Source of the DNA: Zygnema circumcarinatum
Lineage: Eukaryota > Streptophyta > Zygnematophyceae > Zygnematales > Zygnemataceae
Assembly (NCBI GenBank): GCA_037447605.1
Contig: CM074804.1
Coordinates: forward strand, 5,670,162-5,734,161
Length of the DNA stretch: 64,000 nucleotides
Reading direction: 5' to 3'
Positions 49,928 through 61,600 of the stretch are shown one piece after another; position 1 is the stretch's first letter, and the number at the start of each line of letters is the position of its first letter. The translations under genes were made by a program, and so were the position numbers. The notes under the pieces are model-generated. The model was not told the origin of the DNA, did not search any database, and saw only the letters and a list, made by a program, of their open reading frames with translations.

Positions 49928-51763
49928 CGTTGAAGGTCAGTTGCAGAATGCTTTTGAATTGGTGGGAGTTTAGGCCTCTGATTTTGCAGTTGAGAGGAGA
50001 GCGGCGTTTACGGCGGGGGTGGTGCAGAGGATGCCAGGCTTCTAACCAGTGTGAGTATGAGTATGAATCACGCAGGCGAACCACGTGCTTAAAAGGACAG
50101 GATGTATTGGAGCAAGAAATATTCTGCGGTCAAACGAGGCCATCGCATATGGAGAGCATATGGATAAGAGAAGACTTCGAAACGCGACACGCGGCGAAAG
50201 TGGAGAATGGAGTGTATGCTAGTGTAAGAACCAATTGGGTGTAGGGTTGTGTAGATGCCCGACCACATTATGGAGTTGATAGAGTTTGCCCGAAATAGGG
50301 CGCCCTTTACAAAATGTTTGTGAGTTGAGGTGAGCTCCTACTTTTTGCGACTGCGGCAGGTGGATAGCGGCACTGGAATAAACCACAACACGGCATCATG
50401 GCTCCCGCGAGCGGGAGGAGTTGATTTCTGACCTTGAACCTGGGCGGGGTCGAAGGCAACATGTAAATGACGATAGGTAGGAGAGCGGCACCGCTCGGGT
50501 ATGCGAGGCGGAAAAGCATGGCTTGGAAGGCTGGTTGAGCTGCCTGTGTTCTTCGGAAATAGCTCGAGAGCCGGGTACCCAATTTTGTTTGCTACAGGTA
50601 GCACAAAAATTATGTAGGCAGTCTGCTGATAACTAGCATATAGTGGATGCTCTGACTTACGTATCTCTTGTGCGGCATCATTCATGCCGCGATCATTTTT
50701 TTCTTCGTTAATTACTGTTTGTATAACAATTCATGCATGCCTCTACCTATGGCGCTCCTGTGGGGTTCGCTGATGTTGCAATGTTGCGCAATGTTCGCCC
50801 CGTGGCTATCCACACCTCATCCCCCGCGCTTAGAGACCCATGCTCGCCACAGACAGCATTGGCCCATTATGCCCACAGGGCCGTGCACGGCCTCACCGCC
50901 CTCCGCCGGGATGCGCTGCGCCGCCCTCCGTTAGGGCCCCCCGCGGACGTCCACTCTCCACCTGCGTTTTCGTGTCCGTACGACTGTTACTGTACGGATC
51001 GCCAGACTTCAAGTTCCACGGTGCGCGCGCAGCCCGCGGCGCTCGGGCGGGCGCACGTGGCCGTTGGCCGGAGCCAACCCCCGCCGCGCGGCCGCACGTG
51101 CGGTCACATTTCTTAAATGAAGCCGAGTGACTCGCCCGTGCCGTTCCTACGCGACAAACGTAGCCGCCCCCGCCGTCTCTTCGCACCCAAGCGCGCCCAC
51201 GCGGGTCCCGCGGGCTGCTCGCCCGCCCGCCACGCGGCTCCACGCGGCCGCCGCTGCGGCGTGGCAGGCGCGTGGCGCACCACGTGGCAGCGTGTGAGGC
51301 AGGGGCTGCGCCACGCTATGCTCAAGTATCTGGGCGCTGAGTCAGCGCCAGCACGCGGCGGGCCGTCCGCGCTGGCTCGGAAAGGAACGTGGCGCGGCCG
51401 TACGCTCCGGAACATTCTCACGTTCTGCCGCCCGCGGTCGCCTGCTGTCGCGGTCGGGCGGCTGCGCCGTATGACGGCGTACGAGACCGTACGAATGCGG
51501 AGCGAACCGCAACCAGAAGCGGCCTGACCCGACCGACCGCGGGCGGTCGGTCGGTCACGGGCGGCCCTCACGCGGCCGCATTGACTGCGCGCGTGGTGGC
51601 CGTACGGCTGGGCCGCGCCATGTCAGCGTCAGCCTACTCGCTAGACCACGCGTGCGCGTGCGGCCGCCGCTGCAATTCGTACCGTACGGCATGAGAGCTT
51701 TTGCGAGCGGGCGGGCGGCGGTTGGCCCAAGCGCGCAGCGGTTCGCTACTGGGAGGAATGGCA

Positions 51764-51890
51764 AAAAGTCCGTACAAGGGACTTTTCGAGTTTTCGATTC
51801 CAGAATTAGAACGTTATATCTAAACGTTTCAGAGCTTTAGAACAGTTTTACGACCGTTGAAACTGCATGTACGGTCGTAAGGTCGTACGG
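51764..51890. repeat. Repeat segment A, unoccupied copy of the MITE target
   Basis: It contains GTCCGTACAAGGGACTTTT, CAGAATTAGAACGTTATATC and TAAACGTTTCAGAGCTTTAG in order, then a GTACGGTCG cluster. The same order recurs at 52488-53080, where the MITE interrupts it. Confidence 0.85.
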
Positions 51891-52487
51891 TCGGGAATTG
51901 GCTCCGGCCCGCCAGGTGAGAGGATGGTTGATACTGATGGCCGTACTGTTTAGAGGGGCATGGCCGCATGGGCGCATGGCCGCCCGGCGGGCCCTGTCGC
52001 GAGCTCCTATTGGTGCCTTACATATACCGTACGATTTAGAGATTTTACGAGTACTTACCGTATAGCGAAATAGCGTGACCCATGTTCAAAATCCGTTTCG
52101 ATTAACAGATTTTGTATTGAAAAATAAGTCTGGACAAAAGCCTGATGTGGAACTACGAGGGACTGGTCGCAAAGGACCTAAGCACAAACGAACAAACCCG
52201 TGGTGCCTCTAGCCTAGGCTAACGAACTCAGGCTGAGAGCAAAATCAATAGACAATGTATTCAGAGATTGACAATGACTGCAATAATAAAGCTGACCGCA
52301 GCCATAGAGTGGCTGGGGATCTCGTTGTTGAATGGATTAGTCTCCTTACAAGAATGTTTGTCTGGCTGGGCGGAGGGGATGACTGGGTGCTCCTTGCAAA
52401 GAATACACACCTCAATCTGGCACTCTAAAACACTCAACACCACACTAAAGCCAGCACTACAAGAGAAACTAGGATAGGGATGTACAT

Positions 52488-53080
52488 TTGTCCGTACAAT
52501 GGACTTTTTTTTAGATTTCAGAATTAGAATGTTGTACAGTCTAATCACGTTATAGTGACTGTGTCGGTCCCCACACATTTGTGTCACTATATCGGTAATG
52601 ACCCGTTTGTCATCTCACATTTATAGTAACAATGTTATTACAAATGTTTTGCGGTATATCCGTACTACTTTTATACCGTACATTGTACTTTTTGGGCAGT
52701 CGTCACGTGGGTAGGTGTGTACGAACCCTAGTGAGCATGTGTACGGACAAGTTGATATGTACGGTCAAGTCGATATCTGACGATATTAGTCGATAACGTG
52801 TACGGTCGTAATATATTTGTAACGCATATTCCAATACGTGGGTGGATAATATCGACATTTTGAATATATAGTAACAATCAGGGTTTTTCAACGTCATTAT
52901 ATCCGTAATGGCGTCACTACTGGCGCAGGATCTGCAGTGGTGCAATTCCGTTCCCGGAAAAAAAGTCAGTATATCCATGCTGTTCTTGTAAACAGTGTCA
53001 CTATAACGTGATTAGACTGTAATATCTAAAAGTTTCAGAGTTAGAACACTTTAAGAATTACCGTACGACCGTCGACATTG
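52488..53080. repeat. Repeat segment B, second copy split by a MITE
   Basis: GTCCGTACAATGGACTTTT (from 52489) and CAGAATTAGAATGTTG stand left of the MITE. AATATCTAAAAGTTTCAGAG, TTAGAACACTTTAAG and TACCGTACGACCGTCGAC stand right of it. Left and right halves align to continuous sequence in segment A, so the insertion came after the duplication. Confidence 0.85.
52537..53019. mobile_element. MITE with 23-bp perfect terminal inverted repeats and TA target duplication (mariner/pogo-like)
   Basis: The left end (52537-52559) begins CAGTCTAATCACGTTATAG and the right end (52997-53019) is its exact reverse complement. TA flanks both sides (52535-52536 and 53020-53021). CAGT termini with TA duplication fit Tc1/mariner, especially pogo/Tigger-type elements. 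At 483 bp with no long open frame it is non-autonomous. Internal sub-repeats (GTCACTATATCGGTAATG at about 52583 and GTCATTATATCCGTAATGGC at about 52893) are similar in direct orientation. The paralogous empty site at 51802-51840 supports insertion directly. Confidence 0.9.
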
Positions 53081-53497
53081 AACATTCGCCAACTTGAATA
53101 GCGCTAGCGGGCTGACCACGATTGCTCACATCGCTCGAAGAGTCGGTGTTCAAATTAATATTGAGCTAACATAACACAAGGAAACGTCTGAACTGCTTTG
53201 TTCCGCGCAATTCCAAAGAATACGTGAATTTTCATGAGAATACTCGAAGCTCTGCAAGACGAGAAGAGCTAGTTTCTAGAGCTAACTTTTCGACCAATCA
53301 CCACCGTGCATATGGGTGTGTCGCTTGCGTGAGCATTCCCATGGCTTCCAAATTAAGCCAACGAAACGAAAGTGAGTAAACGAAGTCCTCTAATATGTAC
53401 ATTAAACAGAATGATAGGCAGTCCTACAAAAATGAATACAGATTCCTGATTTTACGGCTCGTCTTGCCTTTAAGCGGTTGTGGCGTCGCGAAGTCAG

Positions 53498-56400
53498 TCA
53501 GTCATTCAGACACCACAAGGGGCGCAATGCGCGCCTAAGCGTGCTTCTTGCAGTTTTCTGTTGACACAAACAAGGACGAAACAAGTCAGAGCTGACGCGT
53601 GCAGGCTATAGAACAAATACGGGAGCGACAGAAACGATACCCGAACGCAAAACTCAGTGCACGAACAGTCGGAACATACCATGTGGCCAACAAATATGCC
53701 CGGCTTTGTCGACAAGCAATCAATTCAAAAGCCCAACAGACGGTGTCAAATACAGCTGCCTGTTCCGCGCGGAATGTGGCTCACTCACCAGGATGGTATG
53801 CACTTTCCCTTCGCATAACTCCAGCCGCTTAGCCACCTGCAGAGCCTCCAAAGGAAGGCTTTCTAAGGCTGCCAAGCTGAAGCACTACTGGGAAGAATGT
53901 TCGGAGATGTGCGCAATATGAAGTTCATTACTTTAAGTGAGCTCCGTGCAAAGAATAATGAACAGCAAATGCACGACTGGTACAGAAACAAAGAGGACTA
54001 CCGATCACACTGTTCTCAGTTCCCTTACTATCTGTCTTTCCCTCTTTCTTTCCCTTCTCTCCTCTCGACTTGTTTCTCATCTCCTCAATTCATCCTCCAA
54101 GCACCTCTCACTCATTCTTTCCCGTTTCAAAACTTTCTGCCCTGCCCTGAAAGACTTTATGGGTACCTCAGCGCGTGATTTGGCACCTCTCCCCTCGAGG
54201 CCAAACTTTTCCTGCAGCACCTGAGCACCCTCCCAGCAAGAACACCCTCCTCCTCTTTCAAAGGTAGGCTGGTTACGACGTCTACTTGTTTCTTGATCTT
54301 GATACACAACCATTTTGCAAGTCGTTTTTGAGTTTTTTGACGTGAACTAAAGGAAGTTTGGAAAATCATGTGTAAGGGCAACGTTCCTAACAAAGGAACC
54401 CACTTATCATTGATGTAATTCTGCAGCAAGCTCGGAAAGCACAATGTTAAGATGAACTAGTTTGGTTCACCTTGCGCTCCATCACATTCAGCCTCGCTAG
54501 TGCTTGCTGTAAGTCTGCCAGTTGGCTCTGCATTTCCACCACCTTCAAAACATTCACCAACAGTCACAAACCATCCCAAAAACGCAAAAACAGTTAAACA
54601 ATGCAAACGACTGAGTTTTCTTATTCAGAACTCTGGCCAAACCAAACAGTTATAATAAAACAAAACCCTTCACTTAATGCTGTATTCACGGCATGCTGGC
54701 ACTTTTGAAAGATTGTCTGCTGCTCTGACCTGCCATGGATTGCTCAGCAGGGAAACGTCTTCCAGCTGTAGGTAGTTATTGTGGCGTATTGGTTGCATGC
54801 ATTGCAGAACCACTCGGACCTGCAAGGCACACACTTTCTCTCGCACACACTCAGAAGGACGATCTGTCTTGCCAACGGCTCTCCCTACACTGCTACTACC
54901 ATCCATTCTGTAACAGTAGGGGGTTAATCTTAAACTGCCCACCTGACAATGTTACTAAGGGCAAAGGTTTAGTGGAACTGACCCGCTGTTCTCTTATTTG
55001 TGTACTTTCTGCAATCTCGTGAAGCATTGGCTCACGGAGATGCAATTGAACGAATGCCTGCGCCACTTGGACAAGGTCATTAGCTATACTGCTTTAGTTG
55101 AAGCAGAGTCTACGACTTATTAGGAAAGTAGCAACTGACAGTCATGCCATAGCGGTGATTGCACAGCACCTCTCTGGCCTTCTTAATAGCCTCATTCTGT
55201 CGCCACAAATGGGGCCCAAGCTTAGTTGATCTTCCCTTCACCTTCACTGCTTTCCCTATCATCTGTTGGCAGGCTCCCACGCAGGAGCCAGCTGGAAAAT
55301 GGTTAGAACCCTTGATTTAGAATCGGAAAACACTTTGAAACTAGATTTTCATTTCTAGTTGGAGCTCAATTAGTTTGACAGTGAGAAAATAATTAAACAA
55401 CTGCGCTGCCAGGATATTAGCCTGAAGAAATAGCGTCAGTTTCGCAGAGGTAAATGAACCTGAAATGGTGAGGAGCAAGCTATCAATCACATCTCATCTA
55501 TTCCCACACTGCAGAAATTAGGGAATTAAGAATTAAGAATTAAGAATTAAGGGGATACTTAAGTAACAAACCCAAAACTACAACATAGACTTTTAGATCG
55601 AGCTTACGACAATGCGAGAATCAACAGTCCACTTAGAGCTATGAAGTGTATTTTCTAAGAACATGCTGGACGAACTGGACGAACTTCGACATGATAAGGT
55701 GAAAAAAACATAGCAAGGAGACAAAGTTTCAGCTTTTTCCTTTTGAGCTCACTTCCTAACAATAGCTTGTAATACGACATACCGCAACGATCCAACGATA
55801 AGAATGGGCAGAAAATCGAGAGCCTTTAGATGCATCAAATGTCCTCGCTCCGTGGAGAACACCCCGGGCTCCTTCCTACATGCATATTCAAATGTTCAGC
55901 GCAGCTGATTTTGTTCAGCACTGAATAAGTGCCTTAAATCAGAACATCTCTCTATTCCTTCATTACAACAAGTAGAACTGCACTTGATCTGCATCGTCTT
56001 TGAACATTTCTAGCGTATTGAGACAGGCCATAAGCCATGTGACAGCCTCCGACGAGCCTACCTGGCAGAGATCATCCAAAGAAAGACCGATTCCTTGATA
56101 TCTGGAGGCAATGCTACAGACGAGCCTTGAGGTTGCTTGCAAAATTTTGCGTTCAGCTGCACGTCCCTTTCCAATCCTGTCCAATGCAAGTACCAAGTAT
56201 TTAAAGATCGAAGGGTGGGAGTTAGCCAACAAGTCCCAGGTTTTCCTTAACTGCGACAGGGTAAATTCATCCACTCACATCGCGTAAAGTCGCAGTGTGG
56301 ACACTTTCGCAGATTGTGCCCATTCCGAATCAGCGGGCGCTCTCCTTAGCACCTCTTCCAGGTCTTTGCGGACCTTCTCCAATCGACGCAGCTCCTGGAA

Positions 56401-57927
56401 AATTCAAAACCAAATATAATAAGATCCTTAGATCTAGAAATATGTATGAAAAAAAACGGGAAATGATGCGATTCTGACTCAGAATAATAGATGAAAGTGC
56501 GACGACGAGACAGGCGACTTCAGAAAAATACAGATGAATGAGGCACATTAGGCATGCGTGAAAGCGACCTGAGTCAGTCAGAGCTGGCTCACCTGCACAT
56601 CTTTACAGAACTCAACTTCCTGCTCTTCGGAGAGGGGAGGCCTCCAGCCAACACATTGAACCCACGCTGATTGCTGTCCCACGTACTCCGCTTTGCAGCT
56701 TATGTCTATCCGAGAGGGCGCTACCTGGCCCGCTCGACATATGGAATCTTTTCATTGAATCAGATATGATAGCTTGATCCAGCGTATACAGTAATGCTGG
56801 AGTTTCTCAAATCATTCGTCCCCTAATAGGCACTCATACTCCACCCTTGAAAGAGGAAGCCTTCACTCTGTCAACCATCATAATTGGAACTTCATCGCAA
56901 TGAATCAAATATTCTCAGTTAAAATAGGTCCTCCGGCTCATTCACTCTTTTACATTATGCACGCTGAATTGTTTCACCAGAAATGGAAAAAAGATATATG
57001 AAGAGCAGGCGCTTACTATTACACGCTCATGTGTGTGGAACTTCTGCAGTGACACACTCAACACTATGCGTTTGTTGCAATAAGAGTAGTGAAGACATTG
57101 TGATTTTCTTTAACCTTTTTACGCCTACAATACTATTTCGATTACATTACTTCCAAAGCTTACCCTGATAAGTTCTGTACGAAGCTGTCTCGCCTGCGCC
57201 CTCCGTGCTGCCTCCTGGGCGGTAGCAATGACCGCAGCTGCTCCAAGGGCTACACCCATATGGACCAGTTTTCAGCTGCACATATACAGCAAAGCTACTT
57301 GTCTCGAAGAGCATCCCCGCTAAGGTTAACCCCTTCCCGGGAAAATGTGTATAGCCAAGCTACTGGTGCCCCTTCAGACCATGAACGAAGATAGAACATG
57401 CAAGAAGGAAATTCGCTTCTTTCTTTACTTTTAGATTACCATTTTTGGAGTTGCATGGTGGTTAATACGTCAAAATAATAGAAATTCTAGAACAATAGGT
57501 AGCTGGAAATGCTGAACATATGTTTAGACTCTAAAAGGAATCCATGCTGAATGTTCTAGCTAGTTCAGGAGCTCAGCCCTCAAAACTGACCGTGAGCATT
57601 GAAGCTGCTGCTTCCTTGAGTCGAGCAACTCGTGGAAGCTGCAACGTGGCACTTTACCCCTCTCGTCCCTTTCCAGCAACCTTTTTCTGAAATGGCTGGC
57701 AACTGCGTCTCCTGAAAGGCGGGTTTTGCTGCAGTCTGAACTACATCCTCTCTTGCATAATCTCTGCGCAAGAAGCCATCACAATTCGGCTTGCTCTCTG
57801 CTTCTGCAAGTGCAGGCAGAGCTACGCAATTAGCCCTTCCCGAATTGAACGCGGATGCCCGAGTGACATCGCTCGGCTGCTTGCCAAGCCGGAGCGTGCT
57901 TCCTTGCAAGCGAAGCGGAGCAGCCAT
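53498..57927 (-). CDS. Plastid RNA polymerase sigma-70-type factor, 13 exons
   Basis: Sigma factors direct the bacterial-type plastid RNA polymerase to promoters. Exons from the 5' end are 57591-57927, 57164-57249, 56593-56724, 56279-56394, 56062-56176, 55783-55875, 55140-55262, 54983-55057, 54730-54819, 54471-54542, 54167-54220, 53789-53836 and 53498-53557; they sum to 466 codons plus stop. Residues 1 to about 110 resemble a plastid transit region. Region 2 (about 225-295) reads LVCSIASRYQGIGLSLDDLC, EGARGVLHGARTFDASKGSR and FSAHSYRWIVAMIGKA. Region 3 lies at about 296-390, and region 4 contains LNVMERKVLQEKFGLEGRG and VAKRLELCEGKVHTI. Region 4.2 lacks the usual SRERVRQIE wording. The last exon is the least certain; another frame there gives a different short tail. 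An ATG four codons upstream (57939) could also start it. The SIG class is not assigned. Confidence 0.9.
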
Positions 57928-58659
57928 GGCTTTCTGCAACTCAGCCTCTCCCTACAACTTCCTCCAGCACCTCTCCCGCCGCGCCTTCCTCCTCCTCCCC
58001 TCCCGTCACCTCCTCTCCTGCCAAGGCCTGGCAGCCGCACACGTGGCGGGGGGGCTCCCTGCGGGCACACCGCATGACGTGGCGCGCCACGTGGCAGGAC
58101 GGCCTCGCCAGTCCGCGCACTCAACGCTGCAGCGCACGTGTCGAGTGCTGACGTGGCGCGGTGTGAACCCAACCAAACCATGCGCCTATTCTGACCTCCG
58201 CTCACTGAACCCGGCGGATCCCCCGTGGCGACACGTGGCCGTGGGTCAAGCGAGTCAAGCACTGGAGCAATGAAAGACGGCCACGTGGCAAATTTACAAT
58301 TGCGAGAGTCGACCGGGGGACCAATGGCAGCGCGCGGAGGTGTGCCCTCGTGGCGAGCTCTCATTAGAGGGAGGCTCAGATCAGGCCTACAGGAGGGGAC
58401 GACAGCTGCGCTTTCACCCAAACGCCTACGACACGACAGCGTGGGGGTGGGAAAAGTTGGGCCCATCCAAGGTACCAAGGTAAGGCGACGGCCACTCAGA
58501 GCTTGCCACGTATGCATTATCGATGACATGGCATACAGTACTGTGATTGGTACAGTCTAGCGAGTTAAACGGTTCATGGGAGAGTTCCTGCCTCTCTCAA
58601 AGTGGGAGCGGTGAGGGGAAAGGGGGAGGGGGAGGGGGAGGGGGAGGCCCAGAGCAGCC
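57928..58659. promoter_or_regulatory. Divergent promoter with a cluster of G-box/ABRE motifs
   Basis: Between the sigma factor and THO6-like genes I count five exact CACGTG cores at 58040, 58088, 58135, 58232 and 58282, nearly all followed by GC (ABRE form). Two GACGTGGC motifs lie near 58076 and 58150, and a further CCACGT near 58502. The spacing is about 45-100 bp. G-boxes bind bZIP (HY5, ABF) and bHLH (PIF) factors. The motifs are seen; regulation by light or ABA is inferred. Confidence 0.8.
58618..58648 (+). repeat. GGGGGA tandem in the THO6-like 5' leader
   Basis: About four GGGGGA units lie just before the start codon at 58660. A G-rich leader of this type could form a G-quadruplex in RNA; that is inference. 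Confidence 0.8.
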
Positions 58660-61600
58660 ATGGAGGATGAGCAGCCTCTGCACGAGGTTCTGAGCCTCGC
58701 CTGCGACGACAGCTACGAGGAGGAGGCGGAGTTCTGTGGGGGAGGGCTGGAGGGTCAGGACGCGGCTTCAGGGCACTTGAACGAGCTTCCCAACTGCCGG
58801 GACTTTTCGGTTGCGGAATACAAAAGGGAAATCATGGAGGACCGCAGCGTTGCTGCCAGTGTCGTATTTGCGGCCGTCTTTGCTGATGGAAATGAGGATC
58901 CTTTCGGAGATTCTGCGCTGCCGCAGCTTGTCGTGTGTGGATCGTCCAGTGGAAGGGTTTCTGTCTTCAAACTTGACAGCTTGGTGAAAGCCGAGGTGAG
59001 GCCACACAGCTGATTTGTTTGCATCGCAGCTTTGATCGAGCATGGTTCCGACCAGTATAGGGAGAACAGCACTTGAATGACGCGTCAGCCATGCAGATTT
59101 TGGTAGCTCGATGAACAAATGCTGCCTGAAAACGGCTGGAACCGATTAAGTTGAACCTTATAAATGCTATTTATTTCAGAAGCATGGTTGCTACTGTGCG
59201 CTTCATTTTTAGCATATTTGGAGAGTTGTTAATGATAAGTATTGCCCTACGATGTCTCAGTCGTCAAAAAGAAATTCATTGCTTTCTTTCTTACCCCGGT
59301 TAAGGGAAAAACACGCATATCCTCTACTCATCAACTCATGCCACCATCAATTCCCATGAGGAGGTATGGTGGAGGAGAGAGACATTTGTACTTGTACATT
59401 AGTACTTCTTTCCGTTCAACCTGTTCGGTCAATAATATTTTTGCGCTAGTCACTACACTTCCCAGACCGACTGATTCGCATACGACTTTGTCCTTAAATA
59501 GCAGGGATGGTGTGCATGTGGCTCATTTCTCAGCTTTTAGAGTTCTTCTTCCATAGCTTCTACTTCTACTACCTTGAAAAGGTCATCATAATTGCTGGAA
59601 GCTCGTCTAGCAGAATCTGGCTAGGTTACGAAGTGATGAGTAGTGGCGCACCACAACTGTTTTAAAAGCGATAAGCTGAAGTGTAGAGCAGTTTCACGAA
59701 TCCATCTGTACAAGAAAGGAAGGCTGACGATGCTATACAAGTGACTTCTCTTAAGGGAAAGTAGAAGTGTCTGAAACGCTCTGATACCATTGAGCGTGTA
59801 TATCGTGACAGTTGCGTTGCTGTGCAGCTGCTTGGAGTAGCTTCGCGGCGATGATTTACTAGTTTTGTTTTTTGTTGTTGGGGAGAGCTCGGCACAGGCA
59901 CAGGTGGGGAAACGTCTATCAAATACCTTGTAAGTCCGTTTTGGTTGCTGTATGCAGAATACCTTGTCAACAAAATGTAGGTTCAAGTATAAATCACGAG
60001 TTTTAACTTCGGAGTAGTACTTAAGAGAGCCCTGCGTTTTTATGTAGTGGCTGGTTTATAATACTGATACTTGGTCTAGCTTTGGTCCACCATCTCAAAA
60101 CATGAAGGAGCACTCTTTCAATTCACCATATTCACTATGTGCATAGATTTTGTTGCTGCTAACGAATCACATTCATGTTTTTATGTAACTATCAGAAACT
60201 GAAATTGCTTTCTTCTTTGTATGCAAATGTGATAAGAATTTCACAATCTGTTATAAGAAATGCTTTATCTGTATATAGAAGGCATTCCTTTGTTGTGCTT
60301 CACTTAAAAGCTACATGGAAGAATTGACGGGCTTGCTCTGAATACTCAGGGATGTTTTTGTTTGCACTCTTATAGATGATAGTAAAATGGAATGCTAGCA
60401 GTCAATTGCAATTTGGGATTGGGGGTTCATGCTAACGTCAGCTGCCGTTTGCTGATGGCAGACGCCAAGTTGCGACTCCCGCACTTGAGCTGACAGCTCA
60501 TGAGGGGCCAGTATATGGAGTGAGCACCTTCAATCGTGGCGCGGATTCTCTTTTGCTAAGGTGATCATGTCTTGGCGAGGGAGGACGTGGAAGGAAGACC
60601 GAAAACACTCATTTGATGTAGATCTGAAGAGTGATTCGAATGGATAGGTTTTTGGCCTGGCGTCCTTGCAGTGTAGGTCTGCCTTCTCGTGAACAAAGCT
60701 TGGGTTATGTGGGTAACAAATCAACGAAGTGAGTGTCATTGACGGGATAGAGCGTAAGCGTTAAATATGGAAGTTGCATACAACAGGCTAATAACAATGG
60801 CTCCCGTTGGGTTACAGTTGTGGAGACGATGGTCGAATTTGTGGGTGGCAATGGAGTGCTGTTGAACAGCAGTTGGCAATGGAGGTGAGGCTCTCAAGCT
60901 GAATTTACGCTGTGGGGTTAATGCGAGACGGGGAGTGGTGATAGGGCCCTGTCTCGTTCTTTTCCAATCGGTCCACTATTCGAATGAATGGATTGTCACT
61001 CCTGTCAACTTGGTGTTGAGGGATGATGTGTCAATAATACCATGAGTCGCGGTCCCACCAAACATGAGAAAATACTTTCCTCACCAAATAAAAAGTTGAC
61101 GGACGTCAATGTGTTTTCTGAAGGATTGTTACAATGTCAACGCCTTCTCATGCACGAGTTCATTCAGTCCTAGCGGGGGGCAGGAGTGCAGGGTGGGGCT
61201 GCACTTGTGACTCCTCCATCGACTTTGGAGCTAAGGAATGACCAGCAGAGGTGGGACTGTCTGCCTTAATAACTCAAAGAGTGTGGCTTTCAGGCGCACA
61301 CCTCACTAGCTCATATAATCCGCACAAGTCATCCATCTGAGTCACAATTCCTTGTTGCTGGTTTTCTTTGAAGGTCGAAAGGTCTTTGTTGACGGTAACG
61401 GCATTTGGGAGCCCATAGCTTACATCTGTTGCCGAGAACTTGTTGAGCTCAAGCTTCGAGTCAGCAAATATTTTTTGCTTGTACGGAAAAGCTGGGCCTG
61501 CACTATCTACAGCCATGTGGCCCCCAAACCTGAGCGCAATTTGCTGCTGCAGAGGACCACGAGGAGCCCTCGCCCCGTCTCCAGAGACTAATGCCATGGC

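Larger units (their letters stand above)
49928..53497. other. Intergenic region between the PIF-like and sigma factor genes, GC island plus MITE
   Basis: It holds no intact gene. 50880-52030 is a GC island dense in CGTACGG, CACGTGG and GCGGCCGC-like motifs, with stop-poor frames on both strands. 52060-53100 is AT-richer and contains a MITE and a duplicated roughly 100-bp segment. Nothing is recognised at 53100-53497. Confidence 0.6.

Noticed and set aside
53498-53557. Alternative last-exon frame ending RKLQEARLGAHCAPCGV for the sigma factor
   Set aside because: It needs a donor phase not offered by the previous exon. The phase-0 reading KTARSTLRRALRPLW fits better, though not certainly.
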